Shown here one piece after another: positions 42,794 through 50,451 of a stretch of DNA of 64,000 bases; position 1 is the stretch's first letter; each line of letters begins with the position of its first letter. This DNA is from CALZIK01 sp945787635 (GTDB taxonomy: Bacteria; Acidobacteriota; Thermoanaerobaculia; Multivoradales; JAHEKO01). The notes beneath the pieces are model-generated. The model did not search any database. It worked only from the letters and a program-made list of their open reading frames with translations, and had not been told where the DNA came from. The stretch spans positions 16,096-80,095 of the forward strand of contig CAMYNM010000013.1 of the NCBI GenBank assembly GCA_947259725.1, written 5' to 3'. A program made the position numbers and the translations under genes.

Positions 42794-44056
42794 TTACTCT
42801 ACCGGAGTGGCAGTGACTCGATGGGGGATCCTTCGCAACAGCGTCTTCGGCGTTGCGAGTCGTTGTCCCACGCGGCGAGCCAGGTATCGACCGATGCTGA
42901 TCGAGGCCGTAGCGGCGGGGGACGGGGCATTGAGCAGGTGGGTCGAGCACTCGGCGTCGAGAATCCGGAAGTCATCGACCAGGGCTCCCGAGGGCAGCAC
43001 CGCCTGGGCTCGGATGCCGCAGCCGGCCCATTGGACATCTTCGAGCCGCAGGTCGGGAAGAAGCCTGCGCAGGGCCGAAACGAAGGCGCGCTTGCTCAGC
43101 GAGCGCAGAACCTCGAACGCCGTAGTGCGTGGAAAGCTCCGTGCCAGCTTCCAGAGGCCGCCATAGGTGATCGAATCCAACGTGTCTCGCAGCGAGAAAT
43201 TGAAGCGGCGGTAGCCCTCCCGGTGGAGAGCCAGAACCGCGTTCGGACCGGCTTCCCGTCGCCCGTCGATCGTCCGAGTGAGATGTACACCGAGAAACGG
43301 CAGCCGCGGGTCGGGCACCGGATAGATCAGGTTGCGCACGAGATGCCGGGCCTCCACGCGCAACTCGTGGTACTCACCGCGAAAGGGCAGAATGCGAAGC
43401 CCCGGGTCGCAACCGCACAGTCGGGCCAGCCGATCGCTTTGCAAACCCCCGCAGTTGACCAGGTGCCTGCAGACAAACTCCCGGTCCCCCGCCATCACGA
43501 GAAGACCCGGCGGTTGTCTCCGAACCGCTCGCACTCGCGACGAGGTGTGGATGTCTCCTCCGGCTGTTCCGATGTCTTCGGCGAACGCCCGTGCCACAGC
43601 TCGAAAGTCGACGATTCCGGTCGCGGGCACCCATAGTGCCGCAAACCCGGCCGCGTGCGGTTCGTACTCGTGGATCTCGCCGCCGCTCAGGCGCCGCAGA
43701 CCGGCGAGGCCATTGGCGCGTCCGCGGCGCTCTAGTGTCTCGAGCGCCGGGATCTCTTCCTTGTCGATGGCGACCACGAGCTTTCCGCAACGCTCATGTG
43801 CGATCGCTCGGCTCTCACAGTAACGGTAGAGTGCGCTGCTGCCCGCGAGGCAGTTTGTGGCCTTGAGTGAGCCGGGCTTGTAGTAGAGCCCCGAGTGGAT
43901 CACTCCGCTGTTGTGTCCCGTTTGATGCCGCGCCACTTCGGGCTCGGCCTCGAGGACGGCGACCCGGTAGTGATGGGCGGTGACCAGGGCTCGGGCCGTG
44001 GCGAGCCCCACGATTCCCCCGCCAACGACGGCTACGTCGTAGGTTTCGGCCGACAT
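42794..44056 (-). CDS. lhgO: L-2-hydroxyglutarate oxidase
   Basis: 420 residues. The N-terminus is a FAD-binding Rossmann fold (VAVVGGGIVGLATARAL). Then come HQTGHNSGVIHSGLYYKPGS, CGKLVVAI, ATGIVDFRAVARAFAEDI, LPFRGEYHELR and VGVHLTRTIDG-like sequence (LGVHLTRTIDGR), which together identify the LhgO group. The enzyme oxidises L-2-hydroxyglutarate back to 2-oxoglutarate, passing electrons to quinone or oxygen. L-2-hydroxyglutarate is a side product of malate dehydrogenase acting on 2-oxoglutarate, and mdh is the next gene upstream, so a metabolite-repair role fits the place. Confidence 0.87.
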   Translation of the reverse strand: MSAETYDVAVVGGGIVGLATARALVTAHHYRVAVLEAEPEVARHQTGHNSGVIHSGLYYKPGSLKATNCLAGSSALYRYCESRAIAHERCGKLVVAIDKEEIPALETLERRGRANGLAGLRRLSGGEIHEYEPHAAGFAALWVPATGIVDFRAVARAFAEDIGTAGGDIHTSSRVRAVRRQPPGLLVMAGDREFVCRHLVNCGGLQSDRLARLCGCDPGLRILPFRGEYHELRVEARHLVRNLIYPVPDPRLPFLGVHLTRTIDGRREAGPNAVLALHREGYRRFNFSLRDTLDSITYGGLWKLARSFPRTTAFEVLRSLSKRAFVSALRRLLPDLRLEDVQWAGCGIRAQAVLPSGALVDDFRILDAECSTHLLNAPSPAATASISIGRYLARRVGQRLATPKTLLRRIPHRVTATPVE

Positions 44057-44120
44057 GGCAGCAGACTACGTCCCTTCGACGCGATCAGGAAGGCCGAAGA
44101 GGCACGCAGAGACGATTAGC

Positions 44121-44144
44121 GGGTGGCCGCGGGCGCGGCCACCC
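44121..44144 (-). terminator. Hairpin downstream of mdh, probable terminator
   Basis: A perfect 10-bp GC-rich stem (GGGTGGCCGC at 44121-44130 with its complement at 44135-44144) closes a 4-base loop just past the mdh stop (44151) and before the lhgO start (44056). No T tract follows on the minus strand, so it may be a weak terminator or 3' stabiliser. Confidence 0.5.
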
Positions 44145-44150
44145 GAGCCC

Positions 44151-45086
44151 TCAGCCTGCCGCCACCGGGATCATCTCGATCAGCTCTCTGACCGACTCCG
44201 CGCTGTTGTGGAAGGCGGCGCGCTCCTCGTCGGTAAGGGCGATCTCGACGATCTTCTCCATGCCTCGGCGTCCGAGCTGCACCGGCACTCCGACGTAGGT
44301 CCCGGAGATCCCGTACTCGCCTTCGAGATAGGCGGCGCAGGGCAGTATCTTGTGCTTGTCCTTGAGAATGGCCTCTGCCATCTCGGCGATCGCCAGGCCC
44401 GGAGCGTAGTACGCCGACCCCGTCTTCAGGAGTTTGACGATCTCCCCGCCACCTTTGCGGGTGCGCTCGATGATCGCATCGACACGGTCGTGAGGCATCA
44501 GCTTGGTGATCGGTATGCCGGCCACGGTCGAATACCGCGCTAGCGGCACCATGCTGTCGCCGTGACCTCCGAGAACGAAGGCGTGGGTGTTCTCGACCGA
44601 GACACCCAGCTCCATCGCGATGAAGGCGCGCATCCGGGCAGAGTCCAGGATGCCCGCCATGCCGATGACCCGTTCGCGGGGGAATCCAGAGGCTCGGCGA
44701 GCGACCTCGCACATGGCGTCCAGCGGGTTGGTCACCATGATGATGACGGCATCGGGTGAGACCTCGGTGGCCTCACGGATACAGGCCTCGACGATCTCGA
44801 GGTTCTTGTAGAAGAGATCGTCACGGCTCATGCCGGGCTTGCGGGCCAGACCCGCGGTCATCACGATGAGCGCCGAATCAGCGGTATCCTCGTAGCTATT
44901 GGTGCCGAGGACGGTCGAGTCGAATCCGAAGATCGGAGACGACTCGAAGCTGTCGAGGGCCTTTCCTTGAGGCACCCCCTCCAGGATGTCGACCAGGACG
45001 ACGTCACCGAGCTCCAGCCGGGCGATGTTGAAGGCGGCGGTCTCACCTACGTGGCCGGCTCCGATGACGGTGATCTTGTTTCTCAT
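44151..45086 (-). CDS. mdh: Malate dehydrogenase (LDH-like type)
   Basis: 311 residues. GAGHVGETAA is the NAD-binding motif, followed by Asp33 that selects NAD. The substrate loop TAGLARKPGMSRDDL has Arg82 and Arg88, Arg152 binds the carboxylate, and His175 in GGHGDSMVP is catalytic; the arginine in the mobile loop marks malate over lactate. It reversibly oxidises malate to oxaloacetate in the TCA cycle. It lies 39 bases downstream of citrate synthase on the same strand, with GGAGA before ATG 45086, and ends at a hairpin. Confidence 0.93.
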   Translation of the reverse strand: MRNKITVIGAGHVGETAAFNIARLELGDVVLVDILEGVPQGKALDSFESSPIFGFDSTVLGTNSYEDTADSALIVMTAGLARKPGMSRDDLFYKNLEIVEACIREATEVSPDAVIIMVTNPLDAMCEVARRASGFPRERVIGMAGILDSARMRAFIAMELGVSVENTHAFVLGGHGDSMVPLARYSTVAGIPITKLMPHDRVDAIIERTRKGGGEIVKLLKTGSAYYAPGLAIAEMAEAILKDKHKILPCAAYLEGEYGISGTYVGVPVQLGRRGMEKIVEIALTDEERAAFHNSAESVRELIEMIPVAAG

Positions 45087-45125
45087 GGGTTCTCCTTCTG
45101 GTTGCTTGATCGACGACGTTGTCGG

Positions 45126-46445
45126 CTATGCGGGGACGGGCTGTTTTGTCGACTTCTTCGTCTCTCCCGCGGCGCGCAGCTCGAGCGGGACGAAGGCGCG
45201 CTTTGCCTCGCCGACGTAGATCTGGCGTGGTCGTGCGATCTTGGCCTTCGGATCCTCGCGCATCTCTTTCCACTGGGCGATCCACCCGGGCAACCTTCCG
45301 AGGGCGAACATCACGGTGAACATGTCGGTCGGAATGTTCATCGCGCGGTAGAGAATGCCGCTGTAGAAGTCGACGTTCGGGTAGAGCTTGTGGTCGATGA
45401 AGTATGAGTCGCTGAGAGCAACCTCTTCCAGCTTCTTGGCAATGTCCAGCAGCGGGTCGTCGACGCCCAACTCGCGCAGGACGTCGTCGGCCGCCGTTTT
45501 CAGGATCTTCGCGCGCGGGTCGAAGTTCTTGTAGACGCGATGGCCGAAGCCCATCAGTCGGAAAGGCGAGTTCTTGTCTTTGGCCATGTTCACGAACTTG
45601 CGATAGTCGCCGCCGTCGTCGCGGATGGCCTGCAGCATCTCGATGACCTTCTGGTTGGCGCCGCCGTGGAGTGGACCCCAGAGCGCGTTGACGCCGGCTG
45701 CGATGGCCGCGAACAGGTTGGACTGGCTGGAGCCGACCATTCTGACCGACGAGGTGCTGCAGTTTTGCTCATGATCGGCATGCAAAATGAGTAGCAGGTT
45801 GAGGGCGTTGTCGAGCACCGGCGAAACGAGGTAGGGCTCGGCCGGCACCGCGAACATCATGTGAAGGAAGTTCTCGGTGTAGCTCAGGTCGTTTCGGGGG
45901 TAGACGAACGGCTGTCCGACGGATTTCTTGTAGGAGAACGCCGCGATGGTCTTGGCTTTCGCGAGCAGCCGAATGATGTTGAGGTCGATCTCGTCTTGAT
46001 CGCCGCTCCAGGGGTAAAACGCCGACAGCGATGCCAGCATCGCGGAAAGAACCATCATCGGATGGGCGGAGAGCGGAAAGTCCTTGAAGAAGTCCTTCAT
46101 CTCCTCGCGGATCATCGCGTGGTATGTCAGATCCTTCTGGAACCGGGTCAGCTCCTCCGGGCTCGGCAGGTGGCCGTAGATGAGCAGGAAGCAGACCTCT
46201 TCGAAACCCGCCGACTGCGCGACCTCTTCGATCGGGTAGCCGCGGTAACGCAGGATCCCTTTCTCACCGTCGATGAAGGTGATGGTGCTCAGACACGAGC
46301 CGGTGTTGCCGTAGCCGGGATCGAGCGCGATGGCGCCGGTCGTCGACCGTAAGGCGCTGAAATCGACGCCGATCTCGTTTTCCGTTCCGACGGTGACCGG
46401 GAACTCGTATTCGCTACCGTTCAGGGTTAATTTGGCCGGCTGCAT
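45126..46445 (-). CDS. gltA: Citrate synthase (type II)
   Basis: 439 residues. The N-terminal extra domain (LTLNGSEYEFPVTVG) and overall length mark a type II hexameric enzyme. Catalytic histidines are His260 (WGPLHGGANQ) and His302 (GFGHRVYKNFDPR). It condenses acetyl-CoA and oxaloacetate in the TCA cycle. GGAGGT lies just before ATG 46445. With mdh downstream it forms a minus-strand operon divergent from the MarR-kor-hdr operon; the shared 298-base region is rich in palindromes (for example ACCCCGCGGGGT at about 46631-46642). Confidence 0.93.
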   Translation of the reverse strand: MQPAKLTLNGSEYEFPVTVGTENEIGVDFSALRSTTGAIALDPGYGNTGSCLSTITFIDGEKGILRYRGYPIEEVAQSAGFEEVCFLLIYGHLPSPEELTRFQKDLTYHAMIREEMKDFFKDFPLSAHPMMVLSAMLASLSAFYPWSGDQDEIDLNIIRLLAKAKTIAAFSYKKSVGQPFVYPRNDLSYTENFLHMMFAVPAEPYLVSPVLDNALNLLLILHADHEQNCSTSSVRMVGSSQSNLFAAIAAGVNALWGPLHGGANQKVIEMLQAIRDDGGDYRKFVNMAKDKNSPFRLMGFGHRVYKNFDPRAKILKTAADDVLRELGVDDPLLDIAKKLEEVALSDSYFIDHKLYPNVDFYSGILYRAMNIPTDMFTVMFALGRLPGWIAQWKEMREDPKAKIARPRQIYVGEAKRAFVPLELRAAGETKKSTKQPVPA

Positions 46446-46703
46446 GGGGTACCTCCTTCACCACGTGTGGCAGAGTTGAATTGCCATTTCGTCTAGCGTG
46501 AAAACACGCTGCTTTCGCCCTTGAGCGGCCCGACGGGCTGGGCCAGGGTCCTGCAGGGATCCTCGGCGTTGGCCGTCCTCGCCGTTACCGGGTCAACCCT
46601 TTTCTATTGGCAAAGCCCAGCGCGCACCACACCCCGCGGGGTGGCGGGATCCGCCCCCCGGAAAACCGCCCTAACGGGTGGTGTGCTGGCCGGGTAGGGT
46701 TCC

Positions 46704-46742
46704 TATACTTCACCAGGTTAAATAGTTTCGGGCGGTTAACTA
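46704..46742 (+). promoter_or_regulatory. Candidate promoter and operator of the MarR-kor-hdr operon
   Basis: A -10-like TATACT (46704-46709) precedes two direct repeats, GGTTAAATA (46716-46724) and GGTTAACTA (46734-46742), spaced 18 bases apart. TAGTT at 46723-46727 and AACTA at 46738-46742 also form an inverted repeat with a 10-base spacer. The second repeat ends one base before the MarR start codon and there is no ribosome site, so binding here would block both transcription and a short or leaderless 5' end. No good -35 is seen. Autoregulation by the MarR protein is likely but inferred. Confidence 0.45.
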
Positions 46743-46743
46743 A

Positions 46744-47388
46744 ATGGCCTGGCAAGAACCCAACGCTGCGCCTGCCGCCGCCGAGAGAGGCAACGGTAGG
46801 CCCGAAACCACGAACGGCGAGCTGTTCGGGTTGATTCGCCATTCCCACATCTTCGGCGCGGCTGTCCGGGAGATCCTGGAGATCAAGCTGCTCGAGGAGG
46901 TCGGCGCCGATCACATCTCGCTGCCGCAGCTGCATCTGCTCCAGCTCATCACCCTCAACGGCAAGCACCAGATCGGTCAGATCGCCGATTTTCTGGGTGT
47001 CTCGCCTCCGGCGGCGACCAAGAATGTCGACAAGCTCGAGCGCCTCGGGCTGGTCGCGCGGACGCCCTCTCGAAGCGACCGTCGCGCGACGCTCCTGGCC
47101 ACGAGCCGCAAGGGGCGCCGCTTGGTCGAGCGGTACGAAAAGCTCAAGCTGAAGCGGCTCGAGCCGGTGCTCGAAACCTTCAGCACCGAGGAGCGTGCCC
47201 AATTCACGCGCCTGCTCGAGCGCTTCGCGGTGGCGCTGATTCGGAGCGAAGGCAAGGTCGAAGGGCTCTGCCTTCGCTGCTCCGCCTACTTCGATGCCCA
47301 CTGTCCGGTCCGACACTTCCACAACGGCTGCCCCTACCAGAAGCTCGCCGCGAGCCCGCCGCCAGGCACCCGACAGATAGAGGCCTGA
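46744..47388 (+). CDS. MarR family regulator with four-cysteine C-terminal tail
   Basis: 214 residues. A MarR winged-helix domain covers about residues 28-165: LPQLHLLQLI, the recognition region IADFLGVSPPAATKNVDKLE, and the wing TPSRSDRRATLLATSRKG. The C-terminal tail adds Cys176-x2-Cys179-x7-Cys187-x8-Cys196 with nearby histidines, absent from ordinary MarR proteins and suited to bind an Fe-S cluster or zinc. It is the first gene of an operon of ferredoxin-dependent enzymes (30 bases before korD), so a redox- or oxygen-sensing repressor or activator of that operon is a reasonable inference. Confidence 0.85.
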   Translation: MAWQEPNAAPAAAERGNGRPETTNGELFGLIRHSHIFGAAVREILEIKLLEEVGADHISLPQLHLLQLITLNGKHQIGQIADFLGVSPPAATKNVDKLERLGLVARTPSRSDRRATLLATSRKGRRLVERYEKLKLKRLEPVLETFSTEERAQFTRLLERFAVALIRSEGKVEGLCLRCSAYFDAHCPVRHFHNGCPYQKLAASPPPGTRQIEA

Positions 47389-47417
47389 GCCAAACCGAGG
47401 AGCACGAGGTCACGCAA

Positions 47418-47750
47418 ATGCAGTATTGGCGAACCCCCCTCGACGCCGAGACGATTGCAAGTCATGAGGGAGAGGTCTTCATCGTCGAGGACCGGTGCAA
47501 GGGCTGCGCCTGGTGCGTCGAGTACTGCCCGTGTGACGTCCTGGTGATGTCCGAGGCCTTCAATCGCAAGGGCTATCACCCGCCCGAAGTCGTCAAGCGC
47601 GGCGAATGCGTCAACTGCAACCTATGCGAGATGATCTGTCCCGAGTTCGCGATCTTCAGTGTCGCCGCCGAGACTTTGCGGGATTCGGCTTCGACGTCTT
47701 CGGCTCAGGACTCCGGGCGCGGGCGACCGAATCAGGAGGTGTCGTCGTGA
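47418..47750 (+). CDS. korD: 2-oxoglutarate:ferredoxin oxidoreductase, ferredoxin (delta) subunit
   Basis: 110 residues with two [4Fe-4S] motifs: Cys27, Cys30, Cys33, Cys37 (CKGCAWCVEYCP) and Cys64, Cys67, Cys70, Cys74 (CVNCNLCEMICP). The short N-terminal part and the surrounding DRCKGC sequence are typical of the delta subunit of KorABCD-type enzymes. It receives electrons from the thiamine site in the beta subunit. The stop overlaps the korA start (GTGA). The last 20 residues are Ser/Gln-rich and of low complexity. Confidence 0.87.
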   Translation: MQYWRTPLDAETIASHEGEVFIVEDRCKGCAWCVEYCPCDVLVMSEAFNRKGYHPPEVVKRGECVNCNLCEMICPEFAIFSVAAETLRDSASTSSAQDSGRGRPNQEVSS

Positions 47751-48913
47751 AGGCGGATCCCATTGGCGTTCTGACGGGCGCCCACTATCTGGACGGCGAT
47801 TTCGCTTGCGGCGAAGGTGCGATGGCGGCCGGTTGCCGGTTCGTCGCCGGCTATCCGATCACGCCGTCGACCGAGGTCGTGGAACGGATTTCGCGGCGGT
47901 TCCCGACGATGGGCGGGACGTTCATTCAGATGGAAGACGAGTTGGCCTCGATGGCGGCGGTGGTCGGAGGTTCGTGGACCGGTACCAAGTCGATGACGGT
48001 TACCAGCGGTCCCGGCTTCAGCCTGATGATGGAGAACATCGGCCTGGCGGCGATGATGGAGACGCCCTGCGTGGTCGTCAACGTCCAGCGTGGAGGGCCC
48101 TCGACCGGTCTTCCGACGATGGTCGGACAGGCGGATGTGATGCAGGCGCGCTGGGGTTCGCACGGCGACTACGAGATCATCGCCATGTCGCCGCAGTCAC
48201 CGCAAGAGGCCTTCGATCTGACCATCGAGGCTTTCAATCTGTCGGAGATCTATCGGGTTCCGGTCATGTTTCTGATGGACGAGATCGTCGGACACATGAC
48301 CGAGCGGGTGGTGATTCCGCCGGCGGACGAGATCGAGGTCGTCCCTCGCGCCTTGACAGGAAAGACCCCTGAGGAGTTCGAGCCCTATCAGATCAACGGC
48401 AAACCGACGCCGGAGTTCGCTCGGGCCGGCGACGGCTATCGTTTCCACACCACCGGCCTCACCCATGACGAGCGCGGGTATCCGGAGATGAGTGTCGAAT
48501 GCCAGGAGCGTTGCGTACGCCGTCTGCTGGAGAAGATCACCGACAACGCTGATCGGATCGTGCGCTTCGAAGAGGAAGCGACCGATGATGCGGAGGTTGT
48601 CGTCGTTACCTATGGCATTACTGCTCGAGTGGCGAGGTTGGCGATCGACATGGCGCGCCGGCGGGGCGTGAAGGTCGGCTCGGTTCGGCTGATCGTGATC
48701 TGGCCGTTCGCGGAGAAGCTCATTCGCGAGTTGGCCGGCAAGGTCCGCGCATTGGTGGTGCCCGAGATCAATTACGGCCAGCTGGTGCTCGAGGTCGAAC
48801 GCTGTGCCGCGGGCAAGTGCGCGGTGCTGCCGGTCTCCCACGGCGGCGGCAGCGTGCACGATCCAGCCGTGATAGCCGAGGTCATCGTCAAGGCCGCCGC
48901 GGAGGCGGCGTGA
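47747..48913 (+). CDS. korA: 2-oxoacid (2-oxoglutarate):ferredoxin oxidoreductase alpha subunit
   Basis: 388 residues from GTG 47747, chosen because AGGAGG lies 7 bases before it and the start overlaps the korD stop. Conserved blocks are GDFACGEGAMAAGCRF, GYPITPSTEVVERI, MEDELASMAAVVGGSW, TSGPGFSLMMENIGLA and VQRGGPSTGLPT. The subunit binds the pyrimidine part of thiamine diphosphate and the 2-oxoacid. With beta and gamma it converts 2-oxoglutarate plus CoA to succinyl-CoA, reducing ferredoxin, and can run in the carboxylating direction. Substrate 2-oxoglutarate rather than another 2-oxoacid is inferred from family resemblance and the TCA neighbours. Confidence 0.88.
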   Translation: MKADPIGVLTGAHYLDGDFACGEGAMAAGCRFVAGYPITPSTEVVERISRRFPTMGGTFIQMEDELASMAAVVGGSWTGTKSMTVTSGPGFSLMMENIGLAAMMETPCVVVNVQRGGPSTGLPTMVGQADVMQARWGSHGDYEIIAMSPQSPQEAFDLTIEAFNLSEIYRVPVMFLMDEIVGHMTERVVIPPADEIEVVPRALTGKTPEEFEPYQINGKPTPEFARAGDGYRFHTTGLTHDERGYPEMSVECQERCVRRLLEKITDNADRIVRFEEEATDDAEVVVVTYGITARVARLAIDMARRRGVKVGSVRLIVIWPFAEKLIRELAGKVRALVVPEINYGQLVLEVERCAAGKCAVLPVSHGGGSVHDPAVIAEVIVKAAAEAA

Positions 48914-48920
48914 GAGAACC

Positions 48921-49853
48921 ATGAGTAAAGACAAGGTAGGCACGAGAACCGACTTCCCACCGACGCCTCCGGAGTTTCTTCCGGAGCAGCAGCCGGATCA
49001 CCCAGTCACACCGTATCTGCGCATGGAGCGGATCCCTCACGTCTGGTGCCCAGGCTGCGGCATCGGCACGGTGGTCAAGTGCTTCGCGACCGCCCTCGAG
49101 CGCAGTGGGGCGGATCTGGACAAGGTCTCAGTGGTTTCCGGCATCGGCTGCTCTGGGCGCGCGGCCGGTTACCTCAAGCTGGATGGTTTCCACACCACCC
49201 ACGGTCGGGCCATCCCCTTCGCCACGGGCTTGAAGCTCGGCCGGCCCGAGCTCGAAGTCGCGGTGTTTTCCGGCGATGGCGATCTTTCCGGGATAGGTGG
49301 CAACCACTTTATTCACGCTGCCCGGCGCAACATGGACCTGCTCGTGATCCTGATCAACAACTTCATCTACGGCATGACCGGTGGCCAGAACGCGCCAACC
49401 ACTCCCCTGACGGCCAAGTCGTCGACCATGCCGTTCGGCAACTTCGAGGCGCCGTTCAACATTCCGCATCTGGCGGCATCGTGCGGAGCGCCCTACGTCG
49501 CGCGCTGGACCTGCCTGCACATCCGGCGGCTGACCTGGGCGATGGAGGAAGCGCTCGACCGCAAGGGATTTCGTCTGATCGAGGTCATCGCTCCCTGCCC
49601 GACCCTCTATTCCCGCCTCAACAAACTGGGCACCGGCTTGAACGGCATGCGCTTCTACCACGACAACGCCGAGATCAGGCACGGCGCCGACACACGTGAG
49701 CTCGACATCGATTTCCAGAAGTCGATCACCTGCGGCAAGTTCGTCGACGAAGAGCGGCCCACCTTTTTGGACCAGATGAACGAACACTACGGCCAGGTCC
49801 TGGGCGAGAAGTACGTGCCTATGTCTCCGGAGGGAGGTTGGTTGCATGGCTAG
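48921..49853 (+). CDS. korB: 2-oxoglutarate:ferredoxin oxidoreductase beta subunit (thiamine diphosphate-binding)
   Basis: 310 residues. CPGCGIGTV near the N-terminus and SGIGCSGRAAGYL provide cysteines of the catalytic [4Fe-4S] cluster. FSGDGDLSGIGGNHFIHAARRN and LINNFIYGMTGGQ form the thiamine diphosphate GDG-Nx motif region. It sits 7 bases after korA and its end overlaps korC by 8 bases, so the three are translated together. Confidence 0.9.
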   Translation: MSKDKVGTRTDFPPTPPEFLPEQQPDHPVTPYLRMERIPHVWCPGCGIGTVVKCFATALERSGADLDKVSVVSGIGCSGRAAGYLKLDGFHTTHGRAIPFATGLKLGRPELEVAVFSGDGDLSGIGGNHFIHAARRNMDLLVILINNFIYGMTGGQNAPTTPLTAKSSTMPFGNFEAPFNIPHLAASCGAPYVARWTCLHIRRLTWAMEEALDRKGFRLIEVIAPCPTLYSRLNKLGTGLNGMRFYHDNAEIRHGADTRELDIDFQKSITCGKFVDEERPTFLDQMNEHYGQVLGEKYVPMSPEGGWLHG

Positions 49854-50451
49854 CGCGGCAAGCGAGCGCACCGAGATCCGCATTACTGGCTTTGGCGGTC
49901 AGGGTGTCGTCCTGGCGGGCCACATCATCGGCCACGCTTGCGCGATCAACGCGGGGATGAATGCCACCATGATCCAGAGCTTCGGCCCCGAAGCGCGCGG
50001 CTCGGCCTGCAGCTCGACGCTGGCCGTGTCCAAGAGCGAAGTTCTCTATCCCTATATCGGCCGGCCCGACATCCTGGTGGCGATGTCGTCCGAGGGCTAC
50101 GAGAAGTATCGAGACGAACTCAAGGACGACGGCACCTTGATCTATGAGCAGGATCTGGTCCAGCCTAGGGTCAAGAAAGGGCAGCGTTCGAGCTGCGTGC
50201 CGTCCACGCGTATCGCCGAGTCGTTGGGTCGAGCGATCGTCCAGAACATCGTCATGGTCGGGTTCTTCGGAGCCGTGACCGGTCTGGTCCCTCGCGAGGC
50301 GTTGAGTGAAGCGGTCCTGCATTCGGTGCCTCCCGGCACCGAGAAGCTCAACCTGTCGGCCTTCGATCGGGGTTTCGAGTACTTCGAGGAGGCTGTCCGG
50401 CAGTCGGTTCTCGAGGTCCATCGTCCGCCACTGGAAGGAGTTCCGGCATGA
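49846..50451 (+). CDS. korC: 2-oxoglutarate:ferredoxin oxidoreductase gamma subunit
   Basis: 201 residues. The start ITGFGGQGVVLAGHIIG, the NATMIQSFGPEARGSACSS segment and the PGTEKLNLSAF region near the C-terminus are the standard gamma-subunit blocks. The gamma chain helps bind CoA. It starts within korB (8-base overlap) and ends overlapping the next gene by 4 bases (ATGA). Confidence 0.9.
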   Translation: MASAASERTEIRITGFGGQGVVLAGHIIGHACAINAGMNATMIQSFGPEARGSACSSTLAVSKSEVLYPYIGRPDILVAMSSEGYEKYRDELKDDGTLIYEQDLVQPRVKKGQRSSCVPSTRIAESLGRAIVQNIVMVGFFGAVTGLVPREALSEAVLHSVPPGTEKLNLSAFDRGFEYFEEAVRQSVLEVHRPPLEGVPA

